Source of the DNA: Pleodorina starrii
Lineage: Eukaryota; Chlorophyta; Chlorophyceae; Chlamydomonadales; Volvocaceae
Direction of reading: 5' to 3'
DNA: 64,000 nt
NCBI GenBank assembly: GCA_030267565.1
Contig: BRXU01000029.1
Coordinates: 1,223,001 to 1,287,000 of the forward strand
This document shows positions 12,473 through 25,900 of this stretch, in pieces. The position numbers and the translations under genes were made by a program. The first letter of the stretch is position 1, and every line of letters starts with the position of its first letter. The notes beneath the pieces were generated by a model. The model was given only the letters and a program-made list of their open reading frames with translations, ran no database searches and was not told the origin of the DNA.

Positions 12473-15400
12473 TTAGCCCGCCGTCGCGAACAGCAAGCTG
12501 CTGTTGGTGCCGCCGAACCCAAAGGAGTTGCTCATTGCCGCGATTGGACGCCCCGGCGGCAGGTCGACGGCGGCGGGCCCCACGAGGCCGGGCAGCAGCG
12601 GAGGGTCAGGTCGATGCAGGTTGAGCGTCGGCGGCGCCCTGGGGAGCAGGGGAGGGAGCGAGTGAGCAGAGCGAGGAAGGGAGGGGGTTTGGGGAGATCG
12701 CCCCAGGGCGTCCGCATCGCACTTCAGCAGCGGCACTCATTGCAGCAGCACCAGGCCCCGACGACGCGCCTAAGCGCCTCCCAAGGGCACAAGTCCGCCG
12801 GGCGGGTGGCTCGTCCTCGCCCGCTTCTCTGCCCCCTCCCGTAACCCTCCAAAATCAGCCCGCTATGCCCAAAGCCATTCAACTGCATCGGCGGAGCTGT
12901 CACGCCCCTGCTGACATCGAGCCCGAGCCATCTCAAGCCCGGCACACTCGGCCTGCTGGCAACCGCAGGCGGCCCAAGTGGGGCGCTCAAGGGGAGCCCG
13001 GTGGGGACCAGGAACATCCAGGCGGCCCACCTCCTGTGCCGCAGCGCCAGCACTGCGAACGCCGCCTCCACCGCGCCCGCTGCCCCCAGCAGGTGCCCCG
13101 TGGCGCCCTTGGTGCTGCTCACAGCGACTCCTGCCGCGGCGGCGCCGGCGTGGGACCCAGCTGCCGCAACCGCCGCGTCCGTGCTGGCGTGCGACGCTTG
13201 CCCTTGGGCGGTCTGCTCCGTGAAGAGCGACAGGATGGCTGCCTGCTCGATGGCGTCTCCTGGGGCCGTGCGATACCGATAGCGGCGCAGGACAGCAGGT
13301 TCAAAGATGTGTGTGCGGGCTGCGCTGGCGGTGTCGGTGCAAGCGGGTCACGTGGGCGTCACGTCTCTTCGTGCCAAGCATGGCCTGCTGCGCTACTTCA
13401 GCCCGGTGGGCTCCGGAAGTGTGTAGCGCAGCCGTGTGAGTCGTGCGATACGCCTGGTCTGACCAGCGCTGCTGTTTCCGAGGAGTGAATCACGCGTTAC
13501 ACCTGTGACCTGTCGCGGGCCAGCGGAATGCAGCGGCGCGTACCCAGTCCCTATACAACGGTTGCGTCAGTCCGCCCGGGACGCCGGGAACGGCGCCGTG
13601 GGACCTTCCGGACCGTACCTGTGGGGGTCGACGTGGCGTGTGCGTTGATGTAGGCGACGTCGCGGGGGGCCAGCCCCGAGCCCGCCAGCGCTCGCTGCAT
13701 GCACAGCGCGGCACCCATGCCGTCTGGGTGGGGGTGCGTGATGTGGTGGCCGTCGCCCGACAGCCCGTAGCCGCGGACCTGCGGAGCAGGAGAAAACAAG
13801 AAAGGAACATTTGATTTTGAGTTACAGCGGAAGTTAGGAAAAATAGGAGTTCCAATTTGTTCAAGAAACACAGAGACGCTGTTCATAGCCCGACAAGTTG
13901 ATTTACAGTATACAGGTAGACACATAAATGAAATGAAAAGCCAAAATTCCTGCACATAAATAAAACCTTAGCTGCTGCATAATATGGTTATCTGATAGCA
14001 ATGCTAAAGCGCCTAAACAGGCAGCATAGACTAACTTGCAACGGTTCATAACATTGCGCACCTAATGTCATTTCAACAACGAGTCCTTACAAAGTATTAG
14101 CAGGAACGCAAAAAATGGTGTGGAAAGTAACTCGGAACATTTAGAGCGCTGGCGACAATGTACTACTTTAAGACCAGATAGCAATTAAGCGTTGCACTGT
14201 AAGCTTGAAATCGATAAAGATGTTGCAAAGGGTATCGTGAACGGGCGTTCCTTCCGTCCTGAGCGCCCGCGCAGTCGTCGAAGCTGTCGTTAGGTATCGA
14301 TAGTCGCAAGGGAGCGACTTCACACCTCAGTGCGGAACCCTGATCCGCCACAGCCCAGGGGGGCTGCAAAGCCCCACAGCCCCACAGCCGCCCACCTCCG
14401 CGTATATGTCAACGCCCCTCGCAATGGCGTGCTCCATCTCCTCCAGCACCAGCACACCGGCGCCCTCGCCCATCACGAAGCCGTCACGGGCCGCATCGAA
14501 CGGCCTGCCCTGGGCCGGGACGAGGGACGAGCGATGCAGAAGCAGAGACGGCCGCCGCAGCGTCAAAGGAAGCGAACGCCGAGGATGGCGCAAGGAGGGA
14601 AGCATTGGACTCTGCGGGTAAAGGGATGCTTGCTTTGTAATGAGCGAGGGGCCCCAAACGGGGTTTTGTGGCGAGGGCCTCACAGCCCAACCCCCACTGA
14701 AGACCTTCGCTCCTCCGTTAACCGTCTGTGAGCGAGAGGTTTGGTTCCCTGGGATCCGCCAAAGTGCGACTTCCGGACCCCGGTTGATTCGTTGGTTTGC
14801 ATATTGGATCGGATGCACCCGCCGTTCCTGTCCACATTAGGGAAGGGATGGTCTTCCGTAACAGGTTCCCACTGCAAACCTGCAGGTTCCCACTGCAGTC
14901 CCCAACGCCCCCCGCACCCCCCAAGGCACCCGCCCCGCCCCATGCCCGGCCAAGGCACCCGCCCCGCCCCTCACCCTCCCGCCCCAGGCACCCCGCTGCG
15001 ATTTTCTATTTATACCCCACCCACGCCCACCTGGAGGCCTGCGTGGGGGCCGTGTTGAAGGCTGTGGACAGCGCCTTGAGGCGGCTAAAGCCCGTGAGGC
15101 TGATCGCGTCCACGCAGGCCTCGGCGGCGCCCGCCACCATGACCTCCGCCTCACCCCGCTGAATGAGACGGAAGGCGTCACCCACCGCGTGGCCGCCCGT
15201 CGCGCAGGCGGTGGAGGGTGCCAGGTTGGGGCCCTGCAGCCCGTGCCTGCGGGAGATGCCCGTGCATGCGACCGAAAGAACGCAGCTAAAGCGCCCGACT
15301 ACCGTAAACCAGCCGAATCGGCGCAGCCGTGAGGATGGATGGACTCCCACACGACTCGCACATGAGACTTGACAAAACTCTGGGACCGGTACACGATACC

Positions 15401-17215
15401 GTGAACCCAGACCAGCAAGCGGAAGCCCAAGCCTGGAACCGGTAGCGTGGGCCAAAGAGCACTCCGCAAGTCGAACGAAGTGCGGAGCCAGTTCGTCCTG
15501 TCGCCAGCAGCAGTCACGGGGGGGGGGCCAGCTAGCAAGCGTTACCCGCGCCGTCAGGCGGTGCTGCCCCCCCCCGGCCCTGCAACGCCACGCACGCCGC
15601 GCGCGCGTGCACCCTCCAGCCGCACCTGATGCTGATGGCGCCAGCCGCCATGTTGGGCAAGATGCGCGGCACGAAGAAGGGCGACACGCGGCGGCCCCGG
15701 CCCGCCGCCACCAGCGCGCCCGCCTCCGCCACCTCAGTGGTGCAGCTCATGCCGTTGCCCACCACCACGCCCGTGGCGCGGCGGGCGGCGTCGCCGACCG
15801 GCCCCTTCGCCGCCGCCGCGCCCGGGTACCACCGCGCGTCCACCAGCGCCTCCTCTGCCGCCACCAGTGCCAGCATCATAAAGCGGGAGGACCGGCGGAC
15901 GTCCTGCCCGGCGGCGGGGCAGCAGGCACGGGGCAGCAGCGAGCCAGGCGGTGCATGGCGGGTGGGGCCACCGGGGCAAGGAACACACCACCGCAACAAC
16001 GAAACGGGTGAGGTGACAGGAGGCGGTGTCAAAGAGCTCCGACCCAAGTGGGTCGGTCAGTCGGTCAGGATAGCAGCGCAGCGCAGCGGCGGGAGACCGA
16101 GCCTGGCAGGGATACGGACCCTGTGGCTCTATTGTCGCTTGTCGCGTAAAGCCAGAATGGTCAGTTGCTGCCGTAGCCTCCGTAAGTGCTTGAGCCACCA
16201 GGCAGCGACACCCCATCCCGCTGCGCACCCGGAGTCCCGGACGCCGCCGCCGCCCGCCAGTGCCGCTTCACGCGCTCCCCCCCTTCATCAGGGCATCATT
16301 CTTATGACCCACCTCCGCCAGGCCGTACCGTCGGCACGCGTCGTCCAGTTGGTCCGAGGGTACGATGCCCGCCACGCGGCAGGGAAGGGAGGCCAGCGCG
16401 GACCGCTGAGCCTGCGTGGCGGAGGAGGGCGGGGGGGCCTCGCCGGTAGCAGCGGGCGCACGAAATCGCTGCGTGCACGAGGCATGGCAGCCGAGGGAGC
16501 TGCGGCAACTACCGCGTCGCCCCGAAGGACAGAGGGCTCAAGGGTGTGAGAAGGGCCAAATTGCGGTACCGCGACGAATTGGGTTCCCGGTGCCTCCGTG
16601 CCTTGTGAATGTGGCATTGGTGCGGCGCGGGCCGCGCAACGACCGTCGAGTGTTGCCGACAGGCTGCCCCTCCTCGTAAATTGTTACTCCTGGGTTTTCT
16701 TTTTGAAATTTACAGGCTCGTCGTGATTTCAGCAGCCCCTCGATTACTTGCTGAGATCCGTGTTCCATTTCACCGGAGGCGCGGGCACGGGTGGCTGCGG
16801 CGGAACCGCCACTGTGTTCACACACACCGGGTACCGTACGGCACCGCGTTCGCAGCCGTTGGGCGTCGCACGGGGATGGTTGCACCTGGCGAGCTCACGC
16901 CATTTGGCTCTATCACCAACCGTGTGACTCTCCCCGCTCCCTCCCATCGCGACATCAGGCATCTTTCCCTACCTCCGGCAGATCCTCCTCGCGCAGTTGC
17001 CGCAGGCCCGATTCACCGGCCAGAAGCCGCCGCCACGTCTCACGCACGCCTACTCCAAGGGGAGTGACAAGCCCGAGCCCCGTCACAACCACACGTCGCG
17101 TCGGCAGCGGGGGCATGGGACCAAATCCGTAGGCCGGCGCCGACGCAGCTGTGCACAGGTTGCGCAGTGTCGTCCCCAACGCCGCTTCTAGAACGTGAAG
17201 CCGTGGCCCCGCCAT
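12473..17215 (-). CDS. 3-oxoacyl-[acyl-carrier-protein] synthase (KAS), probably mitochondrial
   Basis: The enzyme condenses malonyl-ACP with acyl-ACP in type II fatty acid synthesis. Eight minus-strand exons join in phase: 17215-16973, 16411-16313, 15903-15626, 15246-15031, 14504-14396, 13778-13619, 13259-13031, 12638-12473, giving about 499 residues. After a 40-residue presequence comes [18 protein letters not shown]. The full catalytic triad is present: Cys about 221 in [10 protein letters not shown], His about 362 in [10 protein letters not shown] and His about 424 in [16 protein letters not shown]. The C-terminus [16 protein letters not shown] is the usual KAS ending. The basic, Ala-rich N-terminus fits an organelle presequence; single-gene KAS of this form resembles mitochondrial KAS (OXSM), but plastid KAS I/II is not excluded. 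It starts 369 bases from the divergent phosphatase gene. Confidence 0.92.
13779..14395 (-). other. Intron 5 of KAS with an AT-rich island
   Basis: About 13,790-14,330 of this intron is strikingly AT-rich compared with all neighbouring exons and introns and lacks the G-rich/C-rich character of most introns in the window. No coding frame, terminal inverted repeat or RNA gene was recognised in it. Confidence 0.6.
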
Positions 17216-17583
17216 CTGGTTCCTTGCTGGACGACGATTTGTTGCAGTATACGTATAAAACTAGGTTCGCCGGGACTACCTTTGATGGCCAGCTGCGAGC
17301 CTGCGACACCCTGTGTTTGCTCGAAGCTGGTGTGATCATCCACACTCTTAGGTGCAAACCTATACTAAGCAGCTCGTTGACAAAACAGCTCGACCTATCT
17401 GTCGGGCCGTACGGCGCAGTTTTGTCCGTTTTCCGGTTGGACCGCGCGCAGACTAGACACTAGAGCTAGCCGCCTAGGCAATTCGGAGCCTGGGCTATTG
17501 TAAGTTGTTACTGCACTTATTCTTTGAAGGCAAGCAGTGTTTAGGTAGTCCGCTGTAGAGTCAACCATCTGTCGATCGAAATT
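17216..17583. promoter_or_regulatory. Bidirectional promoter region between KAS and phosphatase
   Basis: The 368 bases between the two divergent ATGs are AT-richer than the genes. TATAAAA at 17254-17260 on the plus strand is a candidate TATA box for the phosphatase gene, implying a 5' UTR of about 300 bases. It lies only 39 bases from the KAS start, so KAS probably uses another element. Confidence 0.4.
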
Positions 17584-20500
17584 ATGACAGTCCTGACCAA
17601 GGCCACAGACCAGGACAAACTAGCAGCATTCCAAAAGTATGACGCCTGGCTCTTCGACTTAGATGGTGCGTTCTGTAGCTTTTCAGCAACAGCTTTCACG
17701 TCCATGTGAAGCGTGCGCTGGAGCTACGTGCTGGCAAAAGTGAAGTTGGAGTCCCACATGTGTATAGCAGAGAATAAATGTGCCTCGCGCGGTGTAGGTA
17801 CTATTTGGAAGGGTTCTGCGCTCGTACCAGGCGCGAAGGAGTTCATCGAGCTGCTGAGATCCTACGTAAGGAGCTCTATACACATAAGCGCGATCATAGG
17901 GTGCAACATGCGGCAGGGGTTACAGTTTCAGCTGCCGGCCCCTCACGGCGCTCCCACCTGCTCACCGCCTTGCAGCAAAAGAAGGTGTTCTTTGTCACCA
18001 ACAACGCTACCAAGTCCCGGGCAGCTAACGCTGCGAAGCTTACAGCGTTGGGGATCACGGCGACAGCGGTGGGTGATGGTTACACTCAGCCAGGGTGTCT
18101 GTCGGCTACCGCCCCTGGGTAGTGTACTGCACGGAGGGGCACTGGCCGTGGCGAGCACACCGGCGGTGCAGTTTGGGGCATTGTTACGCCTACCGGCGCA
18201 AAAAACTGGCGGCCACCGGCAAGCTGGGTGCTCGTCAGCCCCGCGTGTATGAATGAACCCTTAACAGTGGACCCGAAGGGATCACTGGTGCATGTCGGGG
18301 TGACGGCGCTGCTACACCACGGGGTAAACCCATCAACGCCCGCCGTTCCTGACGGTTGCCGGTTGCAGGCTGACGTGTACACCAGCTCATTTGCAGCTGC
18401 AGCTTACCTGAAGACCACCAGCTTCAGCAAGAAGGTAGGTGTCGTACGGGTGTCTTGTATGGGCAGCCATCGATTACAGATGGGCGCGCTGATGGTGGCT
18501 CTACGCGGCTGATGGTGGCTGTACGTGGCTGGTGGTTTGACGGGGGAGTGCGCCTGCTGCCAACGCCCTGCTGTTCAGAGCTTCCTGTCCCTGTACTGCC
18601 TCCATTCACCCAAGCTGCTTAGCCCGCCCTGTTGAGCTGGTGCTGGGTCACCTGGACTGCCGATTGGGGCTGGATACTAGGGCGGCGGAAGGCCTTGGAG
18701 ATGGACCGTGACTGGACGGTGTCTCGGGGAGAGGGGGGAGCATGCGCGTACTTCCCGATCGGGCTGCGCTATTACTCAAAAGGCCCCGCCACATGGCACT
18801 GGACCGGCACTTGCAAAGACTCTCCACTTGGCATTGGCCCTGCGCAGGCGTACGTGGTGGGTGAGCAGGGTCTGGTCGATGAGCTGACAGCGGCGGGCAT
18901 CGCCTGCGTGGGGGGCCCGGAGCACGCGGGCAAGGAGGTGGACTGGAGCAACCCGGAGCCGCACATGGAGGTGGACCCAGAGGTAAGCACCAGCAGGTGC
19001 AGCCGCAAGAACAGGAGGAGCAGCATGAGGAGGAGCAGGTGGGGAAACGCTGCCCACTAGCGGATGGTCTCGGAGCTGGGAGGGCTCCAGTGTTCCGGGG
19101 CGTGGCGTGGCGTGGCCCAGGTATCATACCCCTCGCGGCCTGCGGTGCTGCGTGGCGCTCGCCGTCAGCAGTGAAAGGGACCCGCGGGGATTGACCATGG
19201 TCGGTCCGGCATCGAAGCGGGTGGTCAGGTGTTCCGGGCTGGTGCGGCCTGCCTGCCTGCCGTGATGGCGTGGCCGGTGCGGCTGGCAAGCGGCTCCATG
19301 AGCAGAGCACCTTGCGGGCGGGTTGCTTCCACAACTTGTGAGGGAGTGGTCGCGTACCAAAGGTTTTTGTGAAAAAAGGAACCGTGCTTGCGGCGCCACG
19401 CCGATGGTCCGCGTGTGCTGCGGCTACGGCCTCGCAGCCGATGGGCGTGCTGACCGGGTTTCAAGCTGAGTCCCTACCTAGCAATAAACTTGTGCGGCAA
19501 GCGTGCTCGTGCCTGTGGAGGAGGCGCGCCCTCGGGATTCAGGCCCGGCCGCGTCGCACACTCGTGCTGCTGCTGTTGTTCCACTTGCCGGGTTACGCAG
19601 GTGGGCGCTGTGGTGGTGGGGCTGGACCGCAACATCAATTACTTCAAGCTGCAGTACGCCACCACCTGCCTCATCAACGGCAGCTCCTGCATGTGGGTGA
19701 CGGCCTCGCCGCCGCCGCTGGGCCGGGGCAGTGCCGGCCGTTAGTTCCCCTCGGGTTTGGGCCTCCTGGCTGTGTGACTGGCTGCACATTCTCAGCAAGA
19801 AAGAAACATGGCGCTAAACGTGCAACCATGGTAGTCAGCCCGACTCACGCCCATGCAGAGCGCGGCATGATGCTGTCTGCGCTTGCCGGCCCCAGTTCCA
19901 ATCCTGCTGCGCCATGGTTCCGGGCTCAGGGTCGTCTTGAAACCTTTGCGGTGGTCATTTCCTGCCCTGGTGCTCCCTCGCCATCGCATCATCTGCCGAT
20001 GCCTGTTTATGTCTGCTCTCGGCGGGGCCGGGCCGGGGATCTTTTCCGTGCAGGTTCATCGCCTGCAACACCGACTCCCGGGGGCACTTCAGCTCGTCGC
20101 AGGAGTGGGCGGGCGCGGGCACCATGGTGGCGGCCATCATCGGCTCCAGCGAGCGGGAACCCATGCTGCTAGGTGCGGCGCGGCGCCTGCCTGCCTGACT
20201 GGATGGGCGGATGGATGCTTGGAAGGACCATAGAAAAATGGTTGTAAGAATGATACCTCGCCCATAAGGTTGCACTGTACTGACAGGGGGTGGTCGCCAG
20301 TAGCTGAGCCCACCAGCGGCACTCCCGTGTTTCGGCCTTGGGTGACTTCCAGGATAGCTACCCTTCGGCTGGGGTGACAGGCTGGTGAATGGAACCCTGT
20401 GTTGATAGGCTGGTCACATCCCTTTCGACGGTGCACGAGGGCGCCTGGCCTGACATGTCTTGTAGAGCTCGGAAAAAAGCGAGCGGCAGGTGATTGGTCT

Positions 20501-21804
20501 TCACACAAGTGCGGCGGCACCCGTAAAAGCCGGCTGGGTCAGGAAGGCTGATTGCTGGCAGGCGGCATTGCCAAGGTCGCGTCCCCTCGCCGGGCGTTCC
20601 CAGCAAGGCCGCCCCGCCTGCCGCCAGTTTGCCCGTCTTGACTTGACTTGTCCTCTCCCTTTGCGGACCCTTCGCTTGTACCCCGCCCAGGCAAGCCGGC
20701 GTCGTTCATCCTCGACCACCTGTGCGCAACGCACCAAATTCCCCGCGAGAAGTGCATCGTCATCGGTGGGTGGGCGTGATGGGCGCAGGGGGGCTTGGCG
20801 CTGGGCAGGTGTCAGCGCCGGGGCATGCCGTGAGGGCCACGGTCGGTCCTGGGCTACAGGCATGTACCTCACACTAATTGCCCGTAGGAGGCGGTGCGTC
20901 AACCCCCCGTGCGCACCGTGCTGTCCAGCATTCTTGTCCTGGCGAAGCCGGGGCCCTGTCAAGATTTTTACGGAGTGGGCGCTCGGTGATACGTGAAGAT
21001 CGCCCCCTGGCGCACATATGCACACACTCACAAACACGCATACCGTACACTCAGAACTACATACAGAACCACGCATGCAGGACTTCATAGAACTGAAGAG
21101 TGCCGCCTTGTCCACCTCGCTCGCCCGGCCCACAGGAGACCGCTTGGACACGGACATCCTGTGGGGCAACCAGAACAACGCGGGTACCTGCTGCGTGCTC
21201 ACGGGTAAGAGTGCCTGGCATAGCCCGGAGGGTACAGAGGAAGCGCCAAGGGCTAACTCATCGGGATGTAGGCGTCCACAGCCACCGCAAGGTTTGAGAA
21301 GTGCTGCCGGAGGGAGGGGTCGGTGCGCAGTCCAGCTGTGAGTGGCGCTTGCGGCGCCCCCCGCCTGACCCGACTGCGGTGCGCTGCAGGGAGCGGAGGC
21401 AGTTGCAGGCTTACGCCGGCCCTATTGTTCCTGATTCTTGAAGCGAGGCAGCTGTGCCAGTGCCAGAGCGTACGGTGCGCTTGCGCACCACACGCTTGCG
21501 TGCGAAACCCTCCGGGTTGAAGCGCAGGACTACCGTAGCCACGCCTTTGGTCTGGATCCGCTTGGGGCTGAGGCCCCTCCCAGTTACCAGCCATAGCCTT
21601 GGGACGTTGGGACATGGGCCCTGCATCACCCCAGCCCCCGTTCGTTCCCGCCTGCGGTGCCAACCCTGCCGGTCCTCAGGGGTGACGTCGGAAGCCCAGC
21701 TGCTCTCGCCGGACAACAAGGTGCAGCCCAAGCTGTACATGGACTCGCTGGCGGAATTCCTGACAGTGAAACCCCTGCTGCCCGCCAGCTGCGTCATTAT
21801 GTAA
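17584..21804 (+). CDS. Phosphoglycolate / p-nitrophenyl phosphatase (HAD family)
   Basis: HAD phosphatases of this group hydrolyse 2-phosphoglycolate, the product of Rubisco oxygenation, or p-nitrophenyl phosphate in assays. Ten exons join in phase: 17584-17665, 17798-17865, 17976-18068, 18369-18434, 18848-18982, 19601-19692, 20054-20172, 20691-20765, 21136-21204, 21680-21804, giving 307 residues. HAD motif I is DLDGT (nucleophile Asp 25, acid/base Asp 27, completed across intron 1), motif II is in VFFVTNNATKSR, motif III is the Lys of GKPAS and motif IV is GDRLDTDILWG. The cap domain shows AYVVGEQGLVDEL and VGAVVVGLDRNINYFKLQYA. The N-terminus MTVLTKATDQDKLAAF has no obvious transit peptide, so a cytosolic isoform or an unseen upstream exon is possible; plastid targeting cannot be claimed. 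Confidence 0.93.
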
Positions 21805-22952
21805 GGGCAGGGCGCTGTGTATCTCGTGATGTTATGTGATTCCAACCGCGGGCGGGAAGGGCGTGCTATGTTACCAAACCGCGGGCGTCTGGGATGGGTA
21901 TGAATGGAATGGGTATGAAACCGCGGGCGGATGGGAAGGGCGCGTGGCGTGACTACGCAGCTGAAGTTGTGTGGGCGTGACTGAGCGTGGTTTGCAGGAA
22001 GGTTTTGCGGGCGCCGGTGCGTTGCGTGATCAGCGGCGCTTGACCCGAGGCGCTATCGGGGGTAGAACAGCGACAATGAGGTCATCATCTGTCAGTATTG
22101 AGCATTGTATGAGGTATGGCCGGCGGTACGGCCAAGCCGGCCGCTCCGTGAACACTTATCACTGGGTTTGTAGGCAGGGCTATGTACCATGAAGGGGGAT
22201 GAGAGGGATGGGCAATGGAAGTGCGAAGTGGACCCGAGTGAGGGTGGTACCGTATCAGTGTTCTGGCAGGGTCCCAGAGCGGGCAGATAAGGTGTCAGTG
22301 GCGGCGGAGGCACGGGCATTAGACCGCGTTCATATCCTACTCCGCCGTTGTCAGGCAGTGAGGGATTGCGTCTGACGCTGCGAAAGGTCCAGTGCATGGG
22401 TAGCGCCTTGCTGTTTGTACCTTGGGGCCAACATGGTCGGACGTACGGAGTATTTTCGCCGTTCGGCGACGGTGATGCCGTACCGCTACCCATCCTTGTG
22501 TGATTGTAAGTATTAGTCTGTAATCGGGGCTAGTTGTGGTCTCTTTGTTGCTCCGGCAGCACGCTATGCTGCTAGGTCAGGCGTGCCTAGCTTTCGCCCT
22601 TTCCTATCTTCGCTCCTTCCGCCATGGTTTGAGCGGCTCCACTGTAGATAGGGCATTGTGTAGTGTTTACACAGCTTATTTGTAATCGCGTGATTTTGAA
22701 ATGCGATAGCTAGCAATCGACTATCTGCGGCTGGCACCTAGTGGGAACGAGGGTGACATTGCTGCGAAACAATGGCATCGTCAGTATGGTGCGTTTGAGG
22801 CCTCGCACTTGATGGGAATTTGCGTTAGTGAAAACAACCCTCATCCGCGTCGCGAATCTCATTGAGCAGGACTGCGACAGTCTGGGGCCAACGCAAGGCG
22901 GTAATTGCAACAACCAGAAAAATACAGCCTGGCGAAGAGGTGTGTCGGCCTA
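21805..22952. other. Spacer downstream of the phosphatase
   Basis: From 21,840 to 21,960 there are three imperfect copies of an AACCGCGGGCG-containing block. A TGTAA at 22505-22509 may end the phosphatase transcript. From about 22,500 to 22,900 the sequence is AT-richer, consistent with the promoter of the next gene. No coding sequence was recognised. Confidence 0.4.
22505..22509 (+). terminator. Putative polyadenylation signal TGTAA (phosphatase)
   Basis: It lies about 700 bases after the stop, which is long but not unusual for volvocine 3' UTRs. Confidence 0.3.
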
Positions 22953-25900
22953 ATGTTGTCAGCGCTGGTGGGCGCACAATCCCAACCTCGGGCTGACGGC
23001 CAGCGATGTCCCGTCTCCCAGGAATGCCACATTTGCAAGGACGACGTACCGGCCTCTGTGGCGCTCCGGCCTTGCGGCCACATGATTTGCTTCGGCTGCG
23101 TTGAGAACCTGCGCGCCAAAAACATCTTCAGGTACGCGCAATCGACGCATCCGCGCCGTCTGCTTCCGGAGCACCTATCGATTGCTCGCTTAACCCACAT
23201 TGCGGTCCCGCCTGCTGGCTCGTACCGATACCACATCTCGTGGCCGCTGCCAACCCAAGTAACCCCGGTCCCGTTCTCACAGCCACGCTGCTTCTCCTCG
23301 CGGGAACCGTGCAGACCGCGCGCGCACGTGTGGAATCATGCAGTCCCTGGACTGGCCCTCGCATCCCTGTGGCATCGGGCTGCTGATTCCGTGTTCAGCA
23401 GCCTAACACGTCCCACGCCCGCGGCTCTGTGCCCTCTCACCACAGGGCCGACAAGGGTGTCAAATGCCCCTTCTGCCGCCAGTACGTCACGCAGTACGAT
23501 CCGTGCAACAGGTGGGCCCTCGGCTTGTGGGTCGCCGGTGGGCGCGGCGGGGCACACACCGCGGCTAGGCCCGCTCTGGGCGGCAGCCCCGCTTGCGGCC
23601 GGGTTGCGGCTGGGAAGCCCGAGCCCGTTGGGTGGTGGACGGGCCGCGAGGCCGTCACCTAGCAACGAGAGTGTCCGGGCAGAGGCACGGGCGCCCACAT
23701 CCCTGTCTGTTTTAGTGGGTGTTGCCTGACCGGCGATGTATGCGGGGCTCCCGAGATGCGCGTGCATCAGCAACGGGCCGCCCCTCTTTGACAGCAGCTG
23801 CAGCCGCGCTGTGACGCTGACAGCGCTGCTTTAGAGCTTTACCTCCCCAGCAGCAGTAGCAGCAGCAGCATCGCCACTCCGCAGGCATCCGACGCGCGCC
23901 GGATGGGCGCCAGGCGTGTCTTTGCGAAGCATCGTGTTCTGTGTTGCGCCCAGACCCACATCAAGGGCCAGCAACTCCCACCAGTCTTGACCACTCCCCA
24001 CCGGCTCACACACCGTCGCTCCACTCCAGCCCGGCCCAAACGGCGGGCCGCCGCCACCCCCTGCCCGCTATCCACGCCACCTGCGGAACCAAAGCGACAC
24101 CACCTCGACCGAGGACCGACGCGACCCATATGCGCGCGAGCCGGGCCCCGCGACAACGACGCAAACCCTTGAGTGCTTGAGCACCTTCCCATTACATTCC
24201 CCCGCATCCTCGCGTTCCCGCATTCACCTGCACTCGCCACGCCGCCCCCACGCATGTTATATAATGGCGCTTATCACACCCTAACCCCACTCGCACCGCA
24301 GCTCCGATCCGGAGGAGGTCCGGCTCCTGAATGAGGCCAACCGCGCGGCGGCCTTCGCCTCGGCGGGGCGCGCGCCCAACGCAGCCGCCAACGCCAACGG
24401 CGCGGTGGCGGCGGCGGCGCCCGCGGAGGAGAGCTGGATGTGCAACTCGTGTCGCTGCCTCAACCTGGCGCACCGGGAGGAGTGCAGCTCGTGCGGGCGG
24501 CCCAACCCGCGGCCCAAGCCGGCGGCGGCGGCGGCTGGGCGAAGCAGGGACGTGCTCAAATGCAGCGATGAGGAGGTCGTCGGGTGAGGAAACCAGGGAG
24601 GGAGGCAGGGAGGGCGGGAGCCAGGGAGGGAGGCAGGGAGGGCGGGAGCCAGGGAGGGAGGCAGGGAGGGCGGGAGCCAGGGAGGGAGGCAGGGAGAGAG
24701 GGAGCCAGGGAGGGAGAGAGCCAGGGAGGGAGGGAGGGAGGGAGGGTACCGGTATGAGCAGACGCAAAAACCGCAGCGAACGGGGGCAGCGTTGGCGAAC
24801 GGAGCAAGGGAGGGTGGGGGCTGGCTGGCCGCGGAGGTGTTCAGGGGGCCGGGGGGGGCGGCGTGATGGAGAGCGCGTTGCTGGGGCCGGTGGGCAAGGC
24901 AGCCACGGACGGTCTGGCCGCGGAAGCGGAAGCGGAAGTGATGCGTGGGTGCGGCAAGGGGCGTCGGCTGGCGGGAGAGGGTGTGTTTGCCTCGGCCCGG
25001 CCCAGCCCGGCCCGGCTCTGTGGAACGCAAGCGTGCGGGTATCAGGCAGCAAGGACGAGGGCGAGGGAGACGATGCGGTGGGCTAGGCACACGGGGGAGC
25101 AGGGGCCGCCTGCTGGTGGGTCGCCTGTTTCCGGGTCGGAGTACTTCGATTAGGAACGGGGCCGTGTTGCTCAGTGGCCTCTGCTGCCTCGCACCCCTCC
25201 CGCCTCCGCCTCCGCAGCTGGATGTTGGAGCGCCATCAGCCCAATCTGCAGCGCTGCTTCGCGGAGGCCGGACTGCGCTTCGCACAGGGCCGCATCGTGA
25301 CAGGTGGGCGGACTCGGGACATCGGGAGGGGAGGGGAGGCGAGGGATTGGGGATTGGCGCGGGAGGAGACGGGTCGGGGGAGACATCGTCGCGGGCCCGG
25401 GGGCCGCCGCTGACCCGTGCGCCAGCAAGGGCGGACGGGGCTGGGTGGCCCAAGGCGATCTGTGACCTCGCTAGACACTGTCCGGGGGCCTTCACTGGTA
25501 GCCGGGGGGCAACTTGGGGGGGCAGCATGCAAGGGGTTGAGGTCGCCCGCGAAGATGAATGAGGTACCTCCCACGTTCGGGCGGCTCGGGGCGAGAAGCG
25601 CCAGTCCCTTCAGCTCTTCGTTTGGGGGCAAGTGGGCGCGGCCGGCCATCCAACTGAGCTTCCTCTGGCCCTTAGGACCTCCGCAGCCACGCAGCCACCG
25701 GCCTGCATAGCCAGCGGCGGCAGCGGCGGCAGCGGACTCAGACGACGCCAATGGCGGCCGGCGGAACTTCGCCCGGAGTGGCCAGCCCACCTGCCCGCTT
25801 CCGGGGCACTGTGGGCCCCACCCCAACCGCGCAAGTCGTCCCACCGCTGAGGTCTCCCATCTCCCGTCTCCCGCCTCTGTTGGCCCCGCCTTTGTTGGCC

